This document shows positions 44,237 through 52,115 of a stretch of 64,000 nt of DNA, one piece after another. Location: contig CAILEP010000034.1 in assembly GCA_903833275.1 (NCBI GenBank), positions 22,786-86,785 on the forward strand, given 5' to 3'. Numbering within the stretch: position 1 is the stretch's first letter; the number at the start of each line of letters is the position of its first letter. Source of the stretch: an uncultured Bdellovibrionales bacterium (GTDB taxonomy: Bacteria; Bdellovibrionota; Bdellovibrionia; Bdellovibrionales; UBA1609). Under the pieces are notes generated by a model, which was not told where the DNA came from, did not search any database, and saw only the letters and a list, made by a program, of their open reading frames with translations. The translations under genes were made by a program, and so were the position numbers.

Positions 44237-45255
44237 CTCGCCCACCCAAAATCTTTGGCCGCCGAAACTACAGCTGCAATTGACAGCTCTCTCACAACGG
44301 CCTGGCCGGGCTTCTTCACGAGAACAAATCGAACATATTTCAACTGCCGCGATTTCTTATCGCGACTCAAATATTCACGCAGTTTTTTGCTGGGGATTCG
44401 CGCCCAAGCCACGGTCTTATTTTTAGCTAGAATTTTCGCTAGCCTCTGAAAATTAGCGCCGCCAATAAGATTGTGTTTTCGACTTAGCTCAAGACTAAAT
44501 TCAAGGCCGAGTTGCACGGCGAGGCCATGCGGTAGGTTTTGTTCAACTTCAAGCGCGTGCCCGACCGTGTGACCCAGGTTAAGCAACTGTCGAATGCCTT
44601 TTTTCTCAAACGGGTCACGCACGACAATTTTATTTTTGGCCAGAACGGCTGTCGGCAGTACTTTCCAAAAAAGACTTTCATCAAATGTTTTTGTGCGCTC
44701 AAGGTTTTGAAACAACGAGCCGCCGGCAAGGATGGCCATTTTAATCAGCTCACCATAGGCCGATCTCAGGTTCAGCGAGGGTTGCATTGCCAATAGCTCT
44801 CGAATTACGATCACCCGTTCGGCGGGGTAAATTGTACCGATTTGATTTTTAAAGCCACCAACATTAAGCGCCGTTTTGCCGCCGTGAGCTGAATCGAGAG
44901 CCGCCAAATAAGTTGAGGGCACATGCACGAGGCGCACTCCGCGCTTTAGAACGCTCGCCAAAAACCCGACCGCATCGCCGACTGTCCCACCACCGACTGC
45001 CACCAGAATAATCTCTTGCGCCGAACAACCCGCTACGACCTCAAGCACTTCTTCTGCTAATTTAACGAAAGCCTCGGGCCGCTTAAGACCTTCGCCTGCT
45101 GAAACAGAAAGGCAGTGACCTATTCGGCCTAGGTGTTCTAGGGCGTCTTTGCCAACGCGCTGGTCGGCCACGACCACAATTTTGGCCTGCCCGAACCACT
45201 GCTGCCAATTCTTAAGGTTCGGCCACTTTTCGAAGTAGTGTGTACTTGTCTTCAT
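44233..45255 (-). CDS. aroB: 3-Dehydroquinate synthase
   Basis: NAD- and metal-dependent enzyme of 340 residues: VGGGTVGDAVGFLAS, VPSTYLAALDSAHGGKTALN, metal ligands in YGELIK (Glu), LNLGHTVGHALE (His) and LPHGLAV (His), and a C-terminal DKKSRQLKYVRFVL. It converts DAHP to 3-dehydroquinate. The ATG overlaps the stop of dppA and its own stop overlaps aroA, both as ATGA. Confidence 0.94.
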   Translation of the reverse strand: MKTSTHYFEKWPNLKNWQQWFGQAKIVVVADQRVGKDALEHLGRIGHCLSVSAGEGLKRPEAFVKLAEEVLEVVAGCSAQEIILVAVGGGTVGDAVGFLASVLKRGVRLVHVPSTYLAALDSAHGGKTALNVGGFKNQIGTIYPAERVIVIRELLAMQPSLNLRSAYGELIKMAILAGGSLFQNLERTKTFDESLFWKVLPTAVLAKNKIVVRDPFEKKGIRQLLNLGHTVGHALEVEQNLPHGLAVQLGLEFSLELSRKHNLIGGANFQRLAKILAKNKTVAWARIPSKKLREYLSRDKKSRQLKYVRFVLVKKPGQAVVRELSIAAVVSAAKDFGWAR

Positions 45256-46868
45256 TTGAAATACACCGTCGTGAAGTCGTCAAACCCAAAGGGGCTAATC
45301 TTATAACCTTCGATATTTTTGCGAGCTGCTTTAAAAACCGTGCCGTGCGCCAAAGTCACCCAGGGCACTTCGCGTTTAAAAATTTCTTGGGCCTCTTCGT
45401 AGAATTTAGTGCGAATGCGAATGTTGGTCGTGACTCGCGCTCGCTCGACCAAAAATGTATAGCGCTTATCGCACCAGCGCGACCGATTGTTGCCGGATGA
45501 AATCGAATTGCACGACAGCAAATTATTTAGAAAATTATCTGGGTCACCGTTGTCACTTGTCCAGCCCTGAAGACTTAGCTCCAGTTCGCCCGTTCGCGAT
45601 TTCTTCAAAAACTCCTGCCACTCGAGCTCAACAAGATGCACATTGACGCCAACAGCGCTTAGATCTTTTTTGATCAACTCCGCCATTTTTTGCGGGTCAG
45701 GATTATAGGGTCGCGACACCCGAGCGTAATAAAGATTTGTTTCGAAACCATTTGGCAACCCGGCCTGCTGCAAAAGCTCTTTGGCTTTGGCTACGCTGAA
45801 ATCATAATCAGGAGTAAACCTATTGTACGACCACATCATTGGCGGCAGAGGGTTTTTGGCTAATTGCGCATTGCCACCGTAAACTTGTTTAATGTAGCTC
45901 TCGCGATTGAGGGCATAATAGATCGCCTTACGTACCGCGAGAATTGAAAACGGAGACTTTTCTAAATTAAGAGACAAATAACTAATGTTGGGGCCAGGCT
46001 GAGACATCAATTTTAAATTTGGGTCGCCTTTAATTTCAGCCAGGCGGCCCGGCAAGGGTTCTGATACAAACTGACACTCATTTCTTTTCAGCTTCTCAAT
46101 TCGCAATTGCGGGTCGCTCACAATTTGAAAAACTAAATTATCGATTTTGGCTGGCCCGGCAAAATAATTTTTGTGCGCGCGAAAACGAATCGATTTGTCT
46201 TTTTCATACCAGACGAACCCAAAAGGCCCGGTGCCAAGCGGCAAGGTGTCGAGGTTCGATAGCTTTTTATCGGCCATTAACTTGGCGCCATATTCTGCAG
46301 AGAGGATGGCGCCGAGGTCCATTGCAAGATTCGCCAAAAACGGCGCTTCGGGTCGTCGCAATTTGAAGCGCACGGTGAGATCATTCAGCTTTTCGATGCG
46401 TTCAATCAACGCGCCCATTTGTTGAGAAACAAAATTTGGATACACCCCACCGCCCACATTATGAAAGGGGTGATTGGGGTCACGCATTCGCTCAAAAGAA
46501 AAAAGGACATCGTCAGCATTTAATGCACGCGTCGGCTTAAAATAATCCGCCGTTTGAAATTGTACTCCGCTTTTAAGTTTAAATGTAATTTCGCGCCCAT
46601 CGGGCGATACGACCCATGATTCGGCAAGGCTAGGTACAACTCGCGACGTGGCGCGATCAATTTCAACCAAACGACTGTAAATCGTTCGCGAAGTTGCATT
46701 GAAAGTGGCGCCGTCAGTTGCCAACTGAGGGTTGAAACTCGAGGGCTTTGCTTCGGCACAATAAACAAATGTTTTTTCAGCACGGCCTTGAGCGGCAGCT
46801 AAGTTCATAGTACCGATACCAACTGCCAAAAACTCTAGAAAAAAGAAAAGGTTCGCTTTCAATTTCAC
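45252..46868 (-). CDS. dppA: Dipeptide/oligopeptide-binding protein (DppA-type)
   Basis: Periplasmic solute-binding protein, family 5 (538 residues), very like E. coli DppA. It has a signal peptide, SSFNPQLATDGATFNATSRTI (DppA: FNPQL), LNADDVLFSFERM, RPEAPFLANLAMD, GTGPFGF, RPYNPDPQKMAELIKKDL and GDPDNFLNNLLSC. No dppBCDF permease genes lie in the window, so the partner is elsewhere. It is oddly placed inside ung-dppA-aroB with 4-base overlaps on both sides. The start is a GTG overlapping the ung TGA. Confidence 0.9.
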   Translation of the reverse strand: MKLKANLFFFLEFLAVGIGTMNLAAAQGRAEKTFVYCAEAKPSSFNPQLATDGATFNATSRTIYSRLVEIDRATSRVVPSLAESWVVSPDGREITFKLKSGVQFQTADYFKPTRALNADDVLFSFERMRDPNHPFHNVGGGVYPNFVSQQMGALIERIEKLNDLTVRFKLRRPEAPFLANLAMDLGAILSAEYGAKLMADKKLSNLDTLPLGTGPFGFVWYEKDKSIRFRAHKNYFAGPAKIDNLVFQIVSDPQLRIEKLKRNECQFVSEPLPGRLAEIKGDPNLKLMSQPGPNISYLSLNLEKSPFSILAVRKAIYYALNRESYIKQVYGGNAQLAKNPLPPMMWSYNRFTPDYDFSVAKAKELLQQAGLPNGFETNLYYARVSRPYNPDPQKMAELIKKDLSAVGVNVHLVELEWQEFLKKSRTGELELSLQGWTSDNGDPDNFLNNLLSCNSISSGNNRSRWCDKRYTFLVERARVTTNIRIRTKFYEEAQEIFKREVPWVTLAHGTVFKAARKNIEGYKISPFGFDDFTTVYFK

Positions 46869-47620
46869 GACAACAACCTTTGCTCAAGTTGCAGTTTCAC
46901 CGTGGCCTTGGCCGGCAGCGCCCATGCGATTGGCTGCTGCCCATGTTCTACCAAATAACGATTTGTTTTTGAAAAAGGCGTCGAACCAAAGAAACCGCGA
47001 TATGATGACAGCGGCGACGGGTGTGGCGACGAAATCACAAGATGGCGCTTCGAATCGATGAAGGCACCTTTCTTTTGCGCAAAGGCCCCCCACAAAATAA
47101 AAACAAGATGGTCGCGGGTTTCATTCAAATGGTGAATAGCCACGTCGGTAAATTGCTCCCAGCCTTTATTTTGATGAGCACCAGCCCGACCTTCTTCGAC
47201 CGTCAGGGTAGAATTCAAAAGCAAAACACCTTGCTGGGCCCACGAAAGTAAACAGCCATGTTCGGGGGCCGTTACCCCAAGATCACTTGCGAGCTCTTTT
47301 AAAATATTTTGTAACGACGGAGGGAAGGCCACATTTGGCCGAACCGAAAAACACAATCCGTGGGCTTGGCCCGGGCCATGGTAGGGGTCCTGCCCCAAGA
47401 TTACGACTTTCACTTTATCTAACGGGGTCAAATTGAAGGCCGCATAATACTCATCAGGTTTTGGAAAGATCGTTTTTTTCTTGGCTGTTTCGGCGCGCAG
47501 AAAAACCTGTAAGTCTCGCATGTATGTTTTAGAAAATTCGGGTGATAGCGCAGACTTCCACCCTGGTTCGAGACCAATTCTGTTAATAGTCTTTGCGGTT
47601 TGAGATTGAGTTTCAATCAT
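46865..47620 (-). CDS. ung: Uracil-DNA glycosylase
   Basis: Family-1 UDG: water-activating motif GQDPYHGPGQAHGLCFSV, PPSLQNILKEL, WAQQGVLLLNSTLT and HPSPLSSYRGFFG. It excises uracil from DNA. ATG 47620 is listed; GTG 47662 is possible and neither has a good ribosome-binding site. It is the first gene of the six-gene operon with dppA and the aro genes, and divergent from lexA, so the lexA operator-like repeats lie just upstream of ung too. Confidence 0.94.
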   Translation of the reverse strand: MIETQSQTAKTINRIGLEPGWKSALSPEFSKTYMRDLQVFLRAETAKKKTIFPKPDEYYAAFNLTPLDKVKVVILGQDPYHGPGQAHGLCFSVRPNVAFPPSLQNILKELASDLGVTAPEHGCLLSWAQQGVLLLNSTLTVEEGRAGAHQNKGWEQFTDVAIHHLNETRDHLVFILWGAFAQKKGAFIDSKRHLVISSPHPSPLSSYRGFFGSTPFSKTNRYLVEHGQQPIAWALPAKATVKLQLEQRLLS

Positions 47621-47724
47621 ACTAAGACGCAGAGAATTACCACGCTCAATGGGTCGAGACACTTGCTAAAATTCTACCTCGAACTTCCTCGTCTCTAACG
47701 CGATACATAAACCAAGACATACAT

Positions 47725-47753
47725 TTGACTTACACATAACATACACCTATTGT
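47725..47753 (+). promoter_or_regulatory. lexA promoter, apparently leaderless
   Basis: TTGACT (47725-47730), 17-base spacer, TATTGT (47748-47753). The lexA ATG is at 47761, where transcription should start, with no room for a Shine-Dalgarno site. Repeat copy 1 fills the spacer. Confidence 0.65.
47728..47747 (+). promoter_or_regulatory. Operator-like repeat, copy 1
   Basis: ACTTACACATAACATACACC between the -35 and -10 boxes. It matches copy 2 at 19 of 20 positions. The core TTACACATAA is a partial inverted repeat (TTA...TAA), as expected for a dimeric repressor such as LexA itself. Confidence 0.6.
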
Positions 47754-47760
47754 TTGCCTC

Positions 47761-48504
47761 ATGAGCGATGCACTTACACATAACATCCACCCACTCTCTC
47801 TGAATGAGAAACTGACTCTTGAGTTTATCGAGGGCTACGTTTTGCAGAATGGAGTGGCTCCAAGTTATCAAGAAATTCAAAAGCACTTTGGTTTTAGTTC
47901 TCTTAATTCTGTTCAACGCTACATCAAGCAGTTGCAGACCAAAGGCTACATCAGCTCACCTGCGGGCAATCAAAAACGCGCGATTACGGTCTTGCGATCG
48001 TCGTCAGCGTTGAAAGATGCTCTCAGTTCTGTTTTGGCCCAAAAACAACCCAATGCTGTCTCAACCCCAAAAATAAGGGCTCCCGCTGAGGATAGGCTTC
48101 AGCGGGAGCTTTTATCCCTCCCTCTTCTTGGGACTGTGGCGGCCGGGCGACCTATTGAATCTATGACTCATGATGAATTTGTTGAAGTGCCACCGTCTTT
48201 GGTTCGAGAACCGCGCCGCAGTTTTACGTTGCGAGTTAGCGGTCAGTCGATGATTGAAGATGGCATTTTCGATGGCGATATTTTAATTGTGCAAGAACAG
48301 CCGCGTGCAAATAACGGCGAAATTTGTGTTTGCGCGGTTGATGGCGAGGCTACTGTTAAGAGGTTTTATTTGCACGCAGGTGCAAGCCTAGCCCAACCTC
48401 AGGTCGAACTTCGTCCAGCTAATTCGGCATTTGAGTCTATGTGGTACTCTCCCGAACAGGTCGCGATTCGCGGCATCGTGGTAGGACTTTTGCGAAAATT
48501 CTGA
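47761..48504 (+). CDS. lexA: LexA-type SOS repressor
   Basis: The N-terminal winged helix has GVAPSYQEIQKHFGFSSLNSVQRYIKQLQTKGYI, as in LexA. The C-terminal S24 peptidase domain has the Ala128-Gly129 cleavage site (GTVAAGRP), Ser163 in VSGQSMIEDG and Lys200 in GEATVKRF, so RecA-stimulated self-cleavage should work. At 247 residues it is longer than usual (about 200), mostly in the linker (residues 80-118). It has a probable leaderless transcript and duplicate operator-like repeats. Confidence 0.94.
   Translation: MSDALTHNIHPLSLNEKLTLEFIEGYVLQNGVAPSYQEIQKHFGFSSLNSVQRYIKQLQTKGYISSPAGNQKRAITVLRSSSALKDALSSVLAQKQPNAVSTPKIRAPAEDRLQRELLSLPLLGTVAAGRPIESMTHDEFVEVPPSLVREPRRSFTLRVSGQSMIEDGIFDGDILIVQEQPRANNGEICVCAVDGEATVKRFYLHAGASLAQPQVELRPANSAFESMWYSPEQVAIRGIVVGLLRKF
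47772..47791 (+). promoter_or_regulatory. Operator-like repeat, copy 2 (inside lexA codons 4-11)
   Basis: ACTTACACATAACATCCACC, 44 bases (about four helical turns) after copy 1, on the same face of the DNA. It lies within the coding sequence just after the start, a position compatible with autorepression. Confidence 0.55.
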
Positions 48505-48517
48505 TACAAATATTTGG

Positions 48518-49447
48518 ATGATTTCAGAATCCAAAAAAATTACGACGGCCGGGCTGCCGTTGGCAAAACTCACTGGCGCCGGAAACGATTTCTTAGTCAT
48601 TGATTGGCGCGATGGCGAAGTCCGTCGGCGATTTAAGAAAATATTTCGATCTGCTACGCGCGCAAACGCCGCTCGCCGATTGTGTCGATCGCACTTCTCA
48701 ATTGGCGCCGATGGCCTTCTTTTTCTTGAGAATTCAAAAATTGCGAACGTAAAGTGGGATTTCTATAATGCCGATGGGTCACGCGCTGAAATGTGTGGCA
48801 ATGCTGCCCGCGTTGTAGGCCTTTACGAGCAAATGCATTCACCACGGTCCGAAATTTCAACAGCACTTACGCTTGAGACTCGAGCCGGCGTCGTGACGGT
48901 TTCGAATGAAGGCAAAACTGGCGGCAACTTTCGCGTTGAAATGCCGGCGATTTCTGAATTTGAACTGGGGCTCGCTGCACCTCGCGCAAAAGATGATCGT
49001 TTTCGAAAGTTACAATTTGATTACGTAAATTCAGGAGTGCCCCACGCTGTTGTATACGTGCCCAGAGCCAAAAATATTCGCTCCCTTGAAAACACCGTGG
49101 ATAACCTTGTTGATGTTGTTGATAACATTCGCGCTTTGCCTAAGTTTAAGAAACACGGCACCAACGTAACTTTTTACGCCACCTCCGACGGGCGCGGGCC
49201 CGCCAAGAGTAAATCGGCCAATATCGCCTCCCTCACTTTCGAACGTGGGGTTCTTGGATACACCCTCGCGTGCGGCACTGGGGCCGTCGCTGCGGCATAT
49301 TCGTTCAGTACCAAGCGCAGCCAGTCGACATCTTTCGTTCGCGTACGCGTGCCTGGCGGCCATCTTCAAGTTGATTTCAAAACAGCGCGGCCACAATTGA
49401 TTGGCCCCGCACAATTTATTGCGAGGTCTTTGTATTATGAGCCTTGA
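48518..49447 (+). CDS. dapF: Diaminopimelate epimerase
   Basis: Cofactor-free epimerase: N-terminal LTGAGNDFLVID, first active Cys in AEMCGNAARV and second in YTLACGTGAVAAA. It converts LL- to meso-diaminopimelate for lysine and peptidoglycan. At 309 residues it is a little longer than usual, with an insert near residue 40 (RRRFKKIFRSATRANAARR). It overlaps the following reductase gene by 11 bases and follows lexA by 13 bases. Confidence 0.93.
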   Translation: MISESKKITTAGLPLAKLTGAGNDFLVIDWRDGEVRRRFKKIFRSATRANAARRLCRSHFSIGADGLLFLENSKIANVKWDFYNADGSRAEMCGNAARVVGLYEQMHSPRSEISTALTLETRAGVVTVSNEGKTGGNFRVEMPAISEFELGLAAPRAKDDRFRKLQFDYVNSGVPHAVVYVPRAKNIRSLENTVDNLVDVVDNIRALPKFKKHGTNVTFYATSDGRGPAKSKSANIASLTFERGVLGYTLACGTGAVAAAYSFSTKRSQSTSFVRVRVPGGHLQVDFKTARPQLIGPAQFIARSLYYEP

Positions 49448-50585
49448 TCGCACAAAACTCTGTCACAAACTTAAGGTTGCTAAACGAATTCAAGAGACGG
49501 CCGACACTGTGTCTTTGGCGCTCGAAGTGCCCAGCGCGCTTCAAGAAAAATTTAAATATCGTGCTGGGCAGTTTATTACGTTTTTCTTAGACGTCAAACG
49601 CGCTGGCAAAGACGAAGAGATTCATCGCTCATATTCACTGGCTTCGAGCCCCGATTACGACCAAGATTTTAAGATTGCCGTCAAAGCTGTTGAGGGCGGG
49701 CTCGGCTCTAACTTCTTGGCGAAAAAAATAAAAGAAGGCGATGAGGTTTGGGTGACTCCGCCTGCTGGTTTATTTTGTTTACCCGCTCATGTTGAAGCTA
49801 AAAAAATTGCGTTTTTTGCCGCCGGCAGTGGCATTACCCCGATTATTTCTTTGATAAAGACCACGCTTAAAACCACCAAAATTGATTGCGCGCTTTTCTA
49901 TCAAAACCGCGAAGAGAAGACGATTATATTTTATGATGAGCTCCGGCGCCTGGCGCTTGAATTCGGGCCGCGATTTTCGGTGAGCTTCATTCTGTCAGAG
50001 CCGGCAAAAAGTTGGTCGGGCCTTAAAGGCATGACGGCTAAAAGTGATGTGAAAGAATTTTTCGCCCGCACCGCGACCGGCCCACAGTCTCTACATTTTA
50101 TTTGTGGGCCCCAAGGTTATATGCAAGCCGTTTCTGATGCGCTCAAAGATTTAGGTGTTGATAAAAAGAATATTATGATCGAGAGCTTCGCCGCCAGCAC
50201 GCCAAAGGCCGATTCGAAAACATCGTCAACGAGTGAAAAAAGTTCGGCCAATAACGTGCCGGCTCTTGGCGGCGACGAAATTTGGATTGGCGAAAAAAAT
50301 CTTCGAAGCACCCCTGAAATGATTGAGGCCGTTATTGACGGAAAGACTCATGAGATCGCGGCCCGTGAAGGTGCGACCATTTTAGAAACTCTACTCGAAG
50401 CTGGGCTGAACCCGCCTTACTCGTGTATGGATGGCGCCTGCATGGCTTGCATGGCAAAACTGGATTCGGGTTTGGCTTACCAAAAAGAACTGGGGATTTT
50501 GGCCGAAGAAAACGTTGAGGCTGGCGAGTGCCTCACCTGCCAGGCTCGGCCCGCCTCCGCCAAAGTGCGAATCACTTACGGGTAG
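49437..50585 (+). CDS. FAD/NAD(P)H oxidoreductase with C-terminal 2Fe-2S ferredoxin domain (PaaE/Hcr-like)
   Basis: A ferredoxin-NADP reductase-type module (FAD motif RSYSLASSP, NAD site FAAGSGITPIISLI) is followed by a linker of about 45 residues and a plant-type ferredoxin (PYSCMDGACMACMA with C-x4-C-x2-C, then CLTCQA). The order FAD-NAD-2Fe2S matches PaaE, HmpX and Hcr-type reductases that feed electrons to an oxygenase or hybrid-cluster protein. No such partner is in the window, so the acceptor is unknown. From ATG 49437 it has 382 residues. Confidence 0.87.
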   Translation: MSLDRTKLCHKLKVAKRIQETADTVSLALEVPSALQEKFKYRAGQFITFFLDVKRAGKDEEIHRSYSLASSPDYDQDFKIAVKAVEGGLGSNFLAKKIKEGDEVWVTPPAGLFCLPAHVEAKKIAFFAAGSGITPIISLIKTTLKTTKIDCALFYQNREEKTIIFYDELRRLALEFGPRFSVSFILSEPAKSWSGLKGMTAKSDVKEFFARTATGPQSLHFICGPQGYMQAVSDALKDLGVDKKNIMIESFAASTPKADSKTSSTSEKSSANNVPALGGDEIWIGEKNLRSTPEMIEAVIDGKTHEIAAREGATILETLLEAGLNPPYSCMDGACMACMAKLDSGLAYQKELGILAEENVEAGECLTCQARPASAKVRITYG

Positions 50586-50915
50586 TTAGGGGCATTTGTA
50601 AGCTTCGCCGGTGACAGAGGTTCCGAGTGCAGAATATTGTCGAACGACCAGATAGTTGGCGCCCTTGTTCGCGGCCTCTTGCTTCAAATCTTTTAGCGCC
50701 TCTTCTGCCGAACCCTTTACATTCTGAGACCGACCTTCAACTTTACTAATGAGAGCGCACTCTTTTGGGGGCTCATCGCGTGACACCTTTACATTGTCAT
50801 CTTTTGGCAAAGCCGACATCGAGGCGCAAGCTGAAACTACGAACAGAATATTTGACACGACGAAAATTCGAACTAAATTATTTTTCAATTTTCTACCCTT
50901 TCTTAAAAGTCTCAT
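50586..50915 (-). CDS. DUF4156 family lipoprotein
   Basis: A short lipoprotein of 109 residues: leader VRIFVVSNILFVVSAC with lipobox VSAC, then the DUF4156 pattern (KECALISKVEG, ALKDLKQEAANKGANYLVVR, GEAYKCP), with a likely disulfide between the two late Cys. The family, which includes YjfO-like and YdhF-associated outer-membrane lipoproteins, has no established function. It follows the DUF3187 gene by 7 bases on the same strand. Confidence 0.85.
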   Translation of the reverse strand: MRLLRKGRKLKNNLVRIFVVSNILFVVSACASMSALPKDDNVKVSRDEPPKECALISKVEGRSQNVKGSAEEALKDLKQEAANKGANYLVVRQYSALGTSVTGEAYKCP

Positions 50916-50922
50916 TCAAAAA

Positions 50923-52053
50923 CTAGAACGTAAAATTACCCTGAATAACAATATTAACATCTGGTGCATTATTTGTGTAGAGGCCGCTTGATTGATCATT
51001 ATAGCCAAGGCCAAAATCTTCAACGAACATTGCGCGAAACTCACTGCCAGCAATTGTTCTATAACGAAAACCGAATGACTCAGACCCCAGCCAGTGCGTC
51101 AGAGCATTCCAACCAGATGATTGCTGGTCATTGGCAACGACAGCTGGGTTCGTCGAGTTATCAACAAAACTCAAGGCCGACCGATCGAGGTAGGGCGACT
51201 CGGCCCGGGCACTTATGACAAAGCCCCAATAGTCATTGAGCGCAAAATCGAAGTTACCCTCGTACATCACGATATGATTAAATTGCGGCCAACCATCGAT
51301 GGCCGGGTTGCGGCCGAGCGCGGTGTAACTTGCCGTAGCCCAAAATGCGCTGGCAGAAAAGAGTGGGATACCAAGGTGAACGCTCACGCTCTGATCGATC
51401 GAGCCCGTCGTCCCACCCGTGGCACCACTGTTGAGCGGGAACTTTGTTTCTGAAGAAATCGAAAGACCGCAGGGGCAGGAGTTGGGGACATCGCCCATCC
51501 ATTTGAACATCCAAAGTTTGAATTTCAAATTGATGTTGTCCAAACCCTGCACTGGTTTTTGAGACGCAAAGTAATCAACATTATTTTTCTTTACCGAATA
51601 GATCGTCTGCCACTGCGGGTAATCCGCCCGATTGTAAAGCGATTCGCCATAGCCAAGAATGTGAAATGCATTGATAAAATGATCAAGAACCCCGCCCCAG
51701 CGATCGGCAATGGGCAGGTCGATTGAAACGCCGAGGCGATCCCAAAATGCGTGGCCCACCTCGAGGTTTAGGGTCGTCTGCTCGTAATCGGCCATGTAGT
51801 AGTAAGTATCGCCGTTTCGTTTATCTGTCATCGTCGTCGGCTCATTCCAGATATTCGAATCACTCAAGCTGTAATTGAACCACCACGTGTCGCCCCAGCC
51901 AGGTTGCTCGCCCGTTGGGATTTGATGGGCCCACGCAAACGGCATTGGTTGATCATAAGATGGAGGCGCGTCGGCGGACGCCAACGAAGCGCAAAATATA
52001 ATGCCGGCGATGTTCGCCACCCAAAAAGAGTACAAAAATGAAATCCATTTCAT
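50923..52053 (-). CDS. DUF3187 family outer-membrane protein (copy 1)
   Basis: A signal peptide (FWVANIAGIIFCASLASADA) precedes about 350 residues rich in aromatic, alternating-hydrophobic strands. The C-terminus ends in Phe (QGNFTF), the usual last residue of an outer-membrane beta-barrel. It matches DUF3187: PTGEQPGWGDTWWF, TMTDKRNGDTY, DRWGG. Function unknown. It is the second member of a tandem pair with the gene at 52116-53276, sharing the layout and many motifs throughout (MTDKRNGD, SCPCGLSISS, NNAPDVNIVIQG). Confidence 0.85.
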   Translation of the reverse strand: MKWISFLYSFWVANIAGIIFCASLASADAPPSYDQPMPFAWAHQIPTGEQPGWGDTWWFNYSLSDSNIWNEPTTMTDKRNGDTYYYMADYEQTTLNLEVGHAFWDRLGVSIDLPIADRWGGVLDHFINAFHILGYGESLYNRADYPQWQTIYSVKKNNVDYFASQKPVQGLDNINLKFKLWMFKWMGDVPNSCPCGLSISSETKFPLNSGATGGTTGSIDQSVSVHLGIPLFSASAFWATASYTALGRNPAIDGWPQFNHIVMYEGNFDFALNDYWGFVISARAESPYLDRSALSFVDNSTNPAVVANDQQSSGWNALTHWLGSESFGFRYRTIAGSEFRAMFVEDFGLGYNDQSSGLYTNNAPDVNIVIQGNFTF

Positions 52054-52115
52054 CCATAATCTTTTTCGGCTTATTTTGAGACATTCTAGATAGCTATCGC
52101 ATGTTTTGCGAAAAC

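Noticed and set aside
47695..47916. Minus-strand frame across the lexA promoter
   Set aside because: It overlaps lexA and its operator repeats and has no support.
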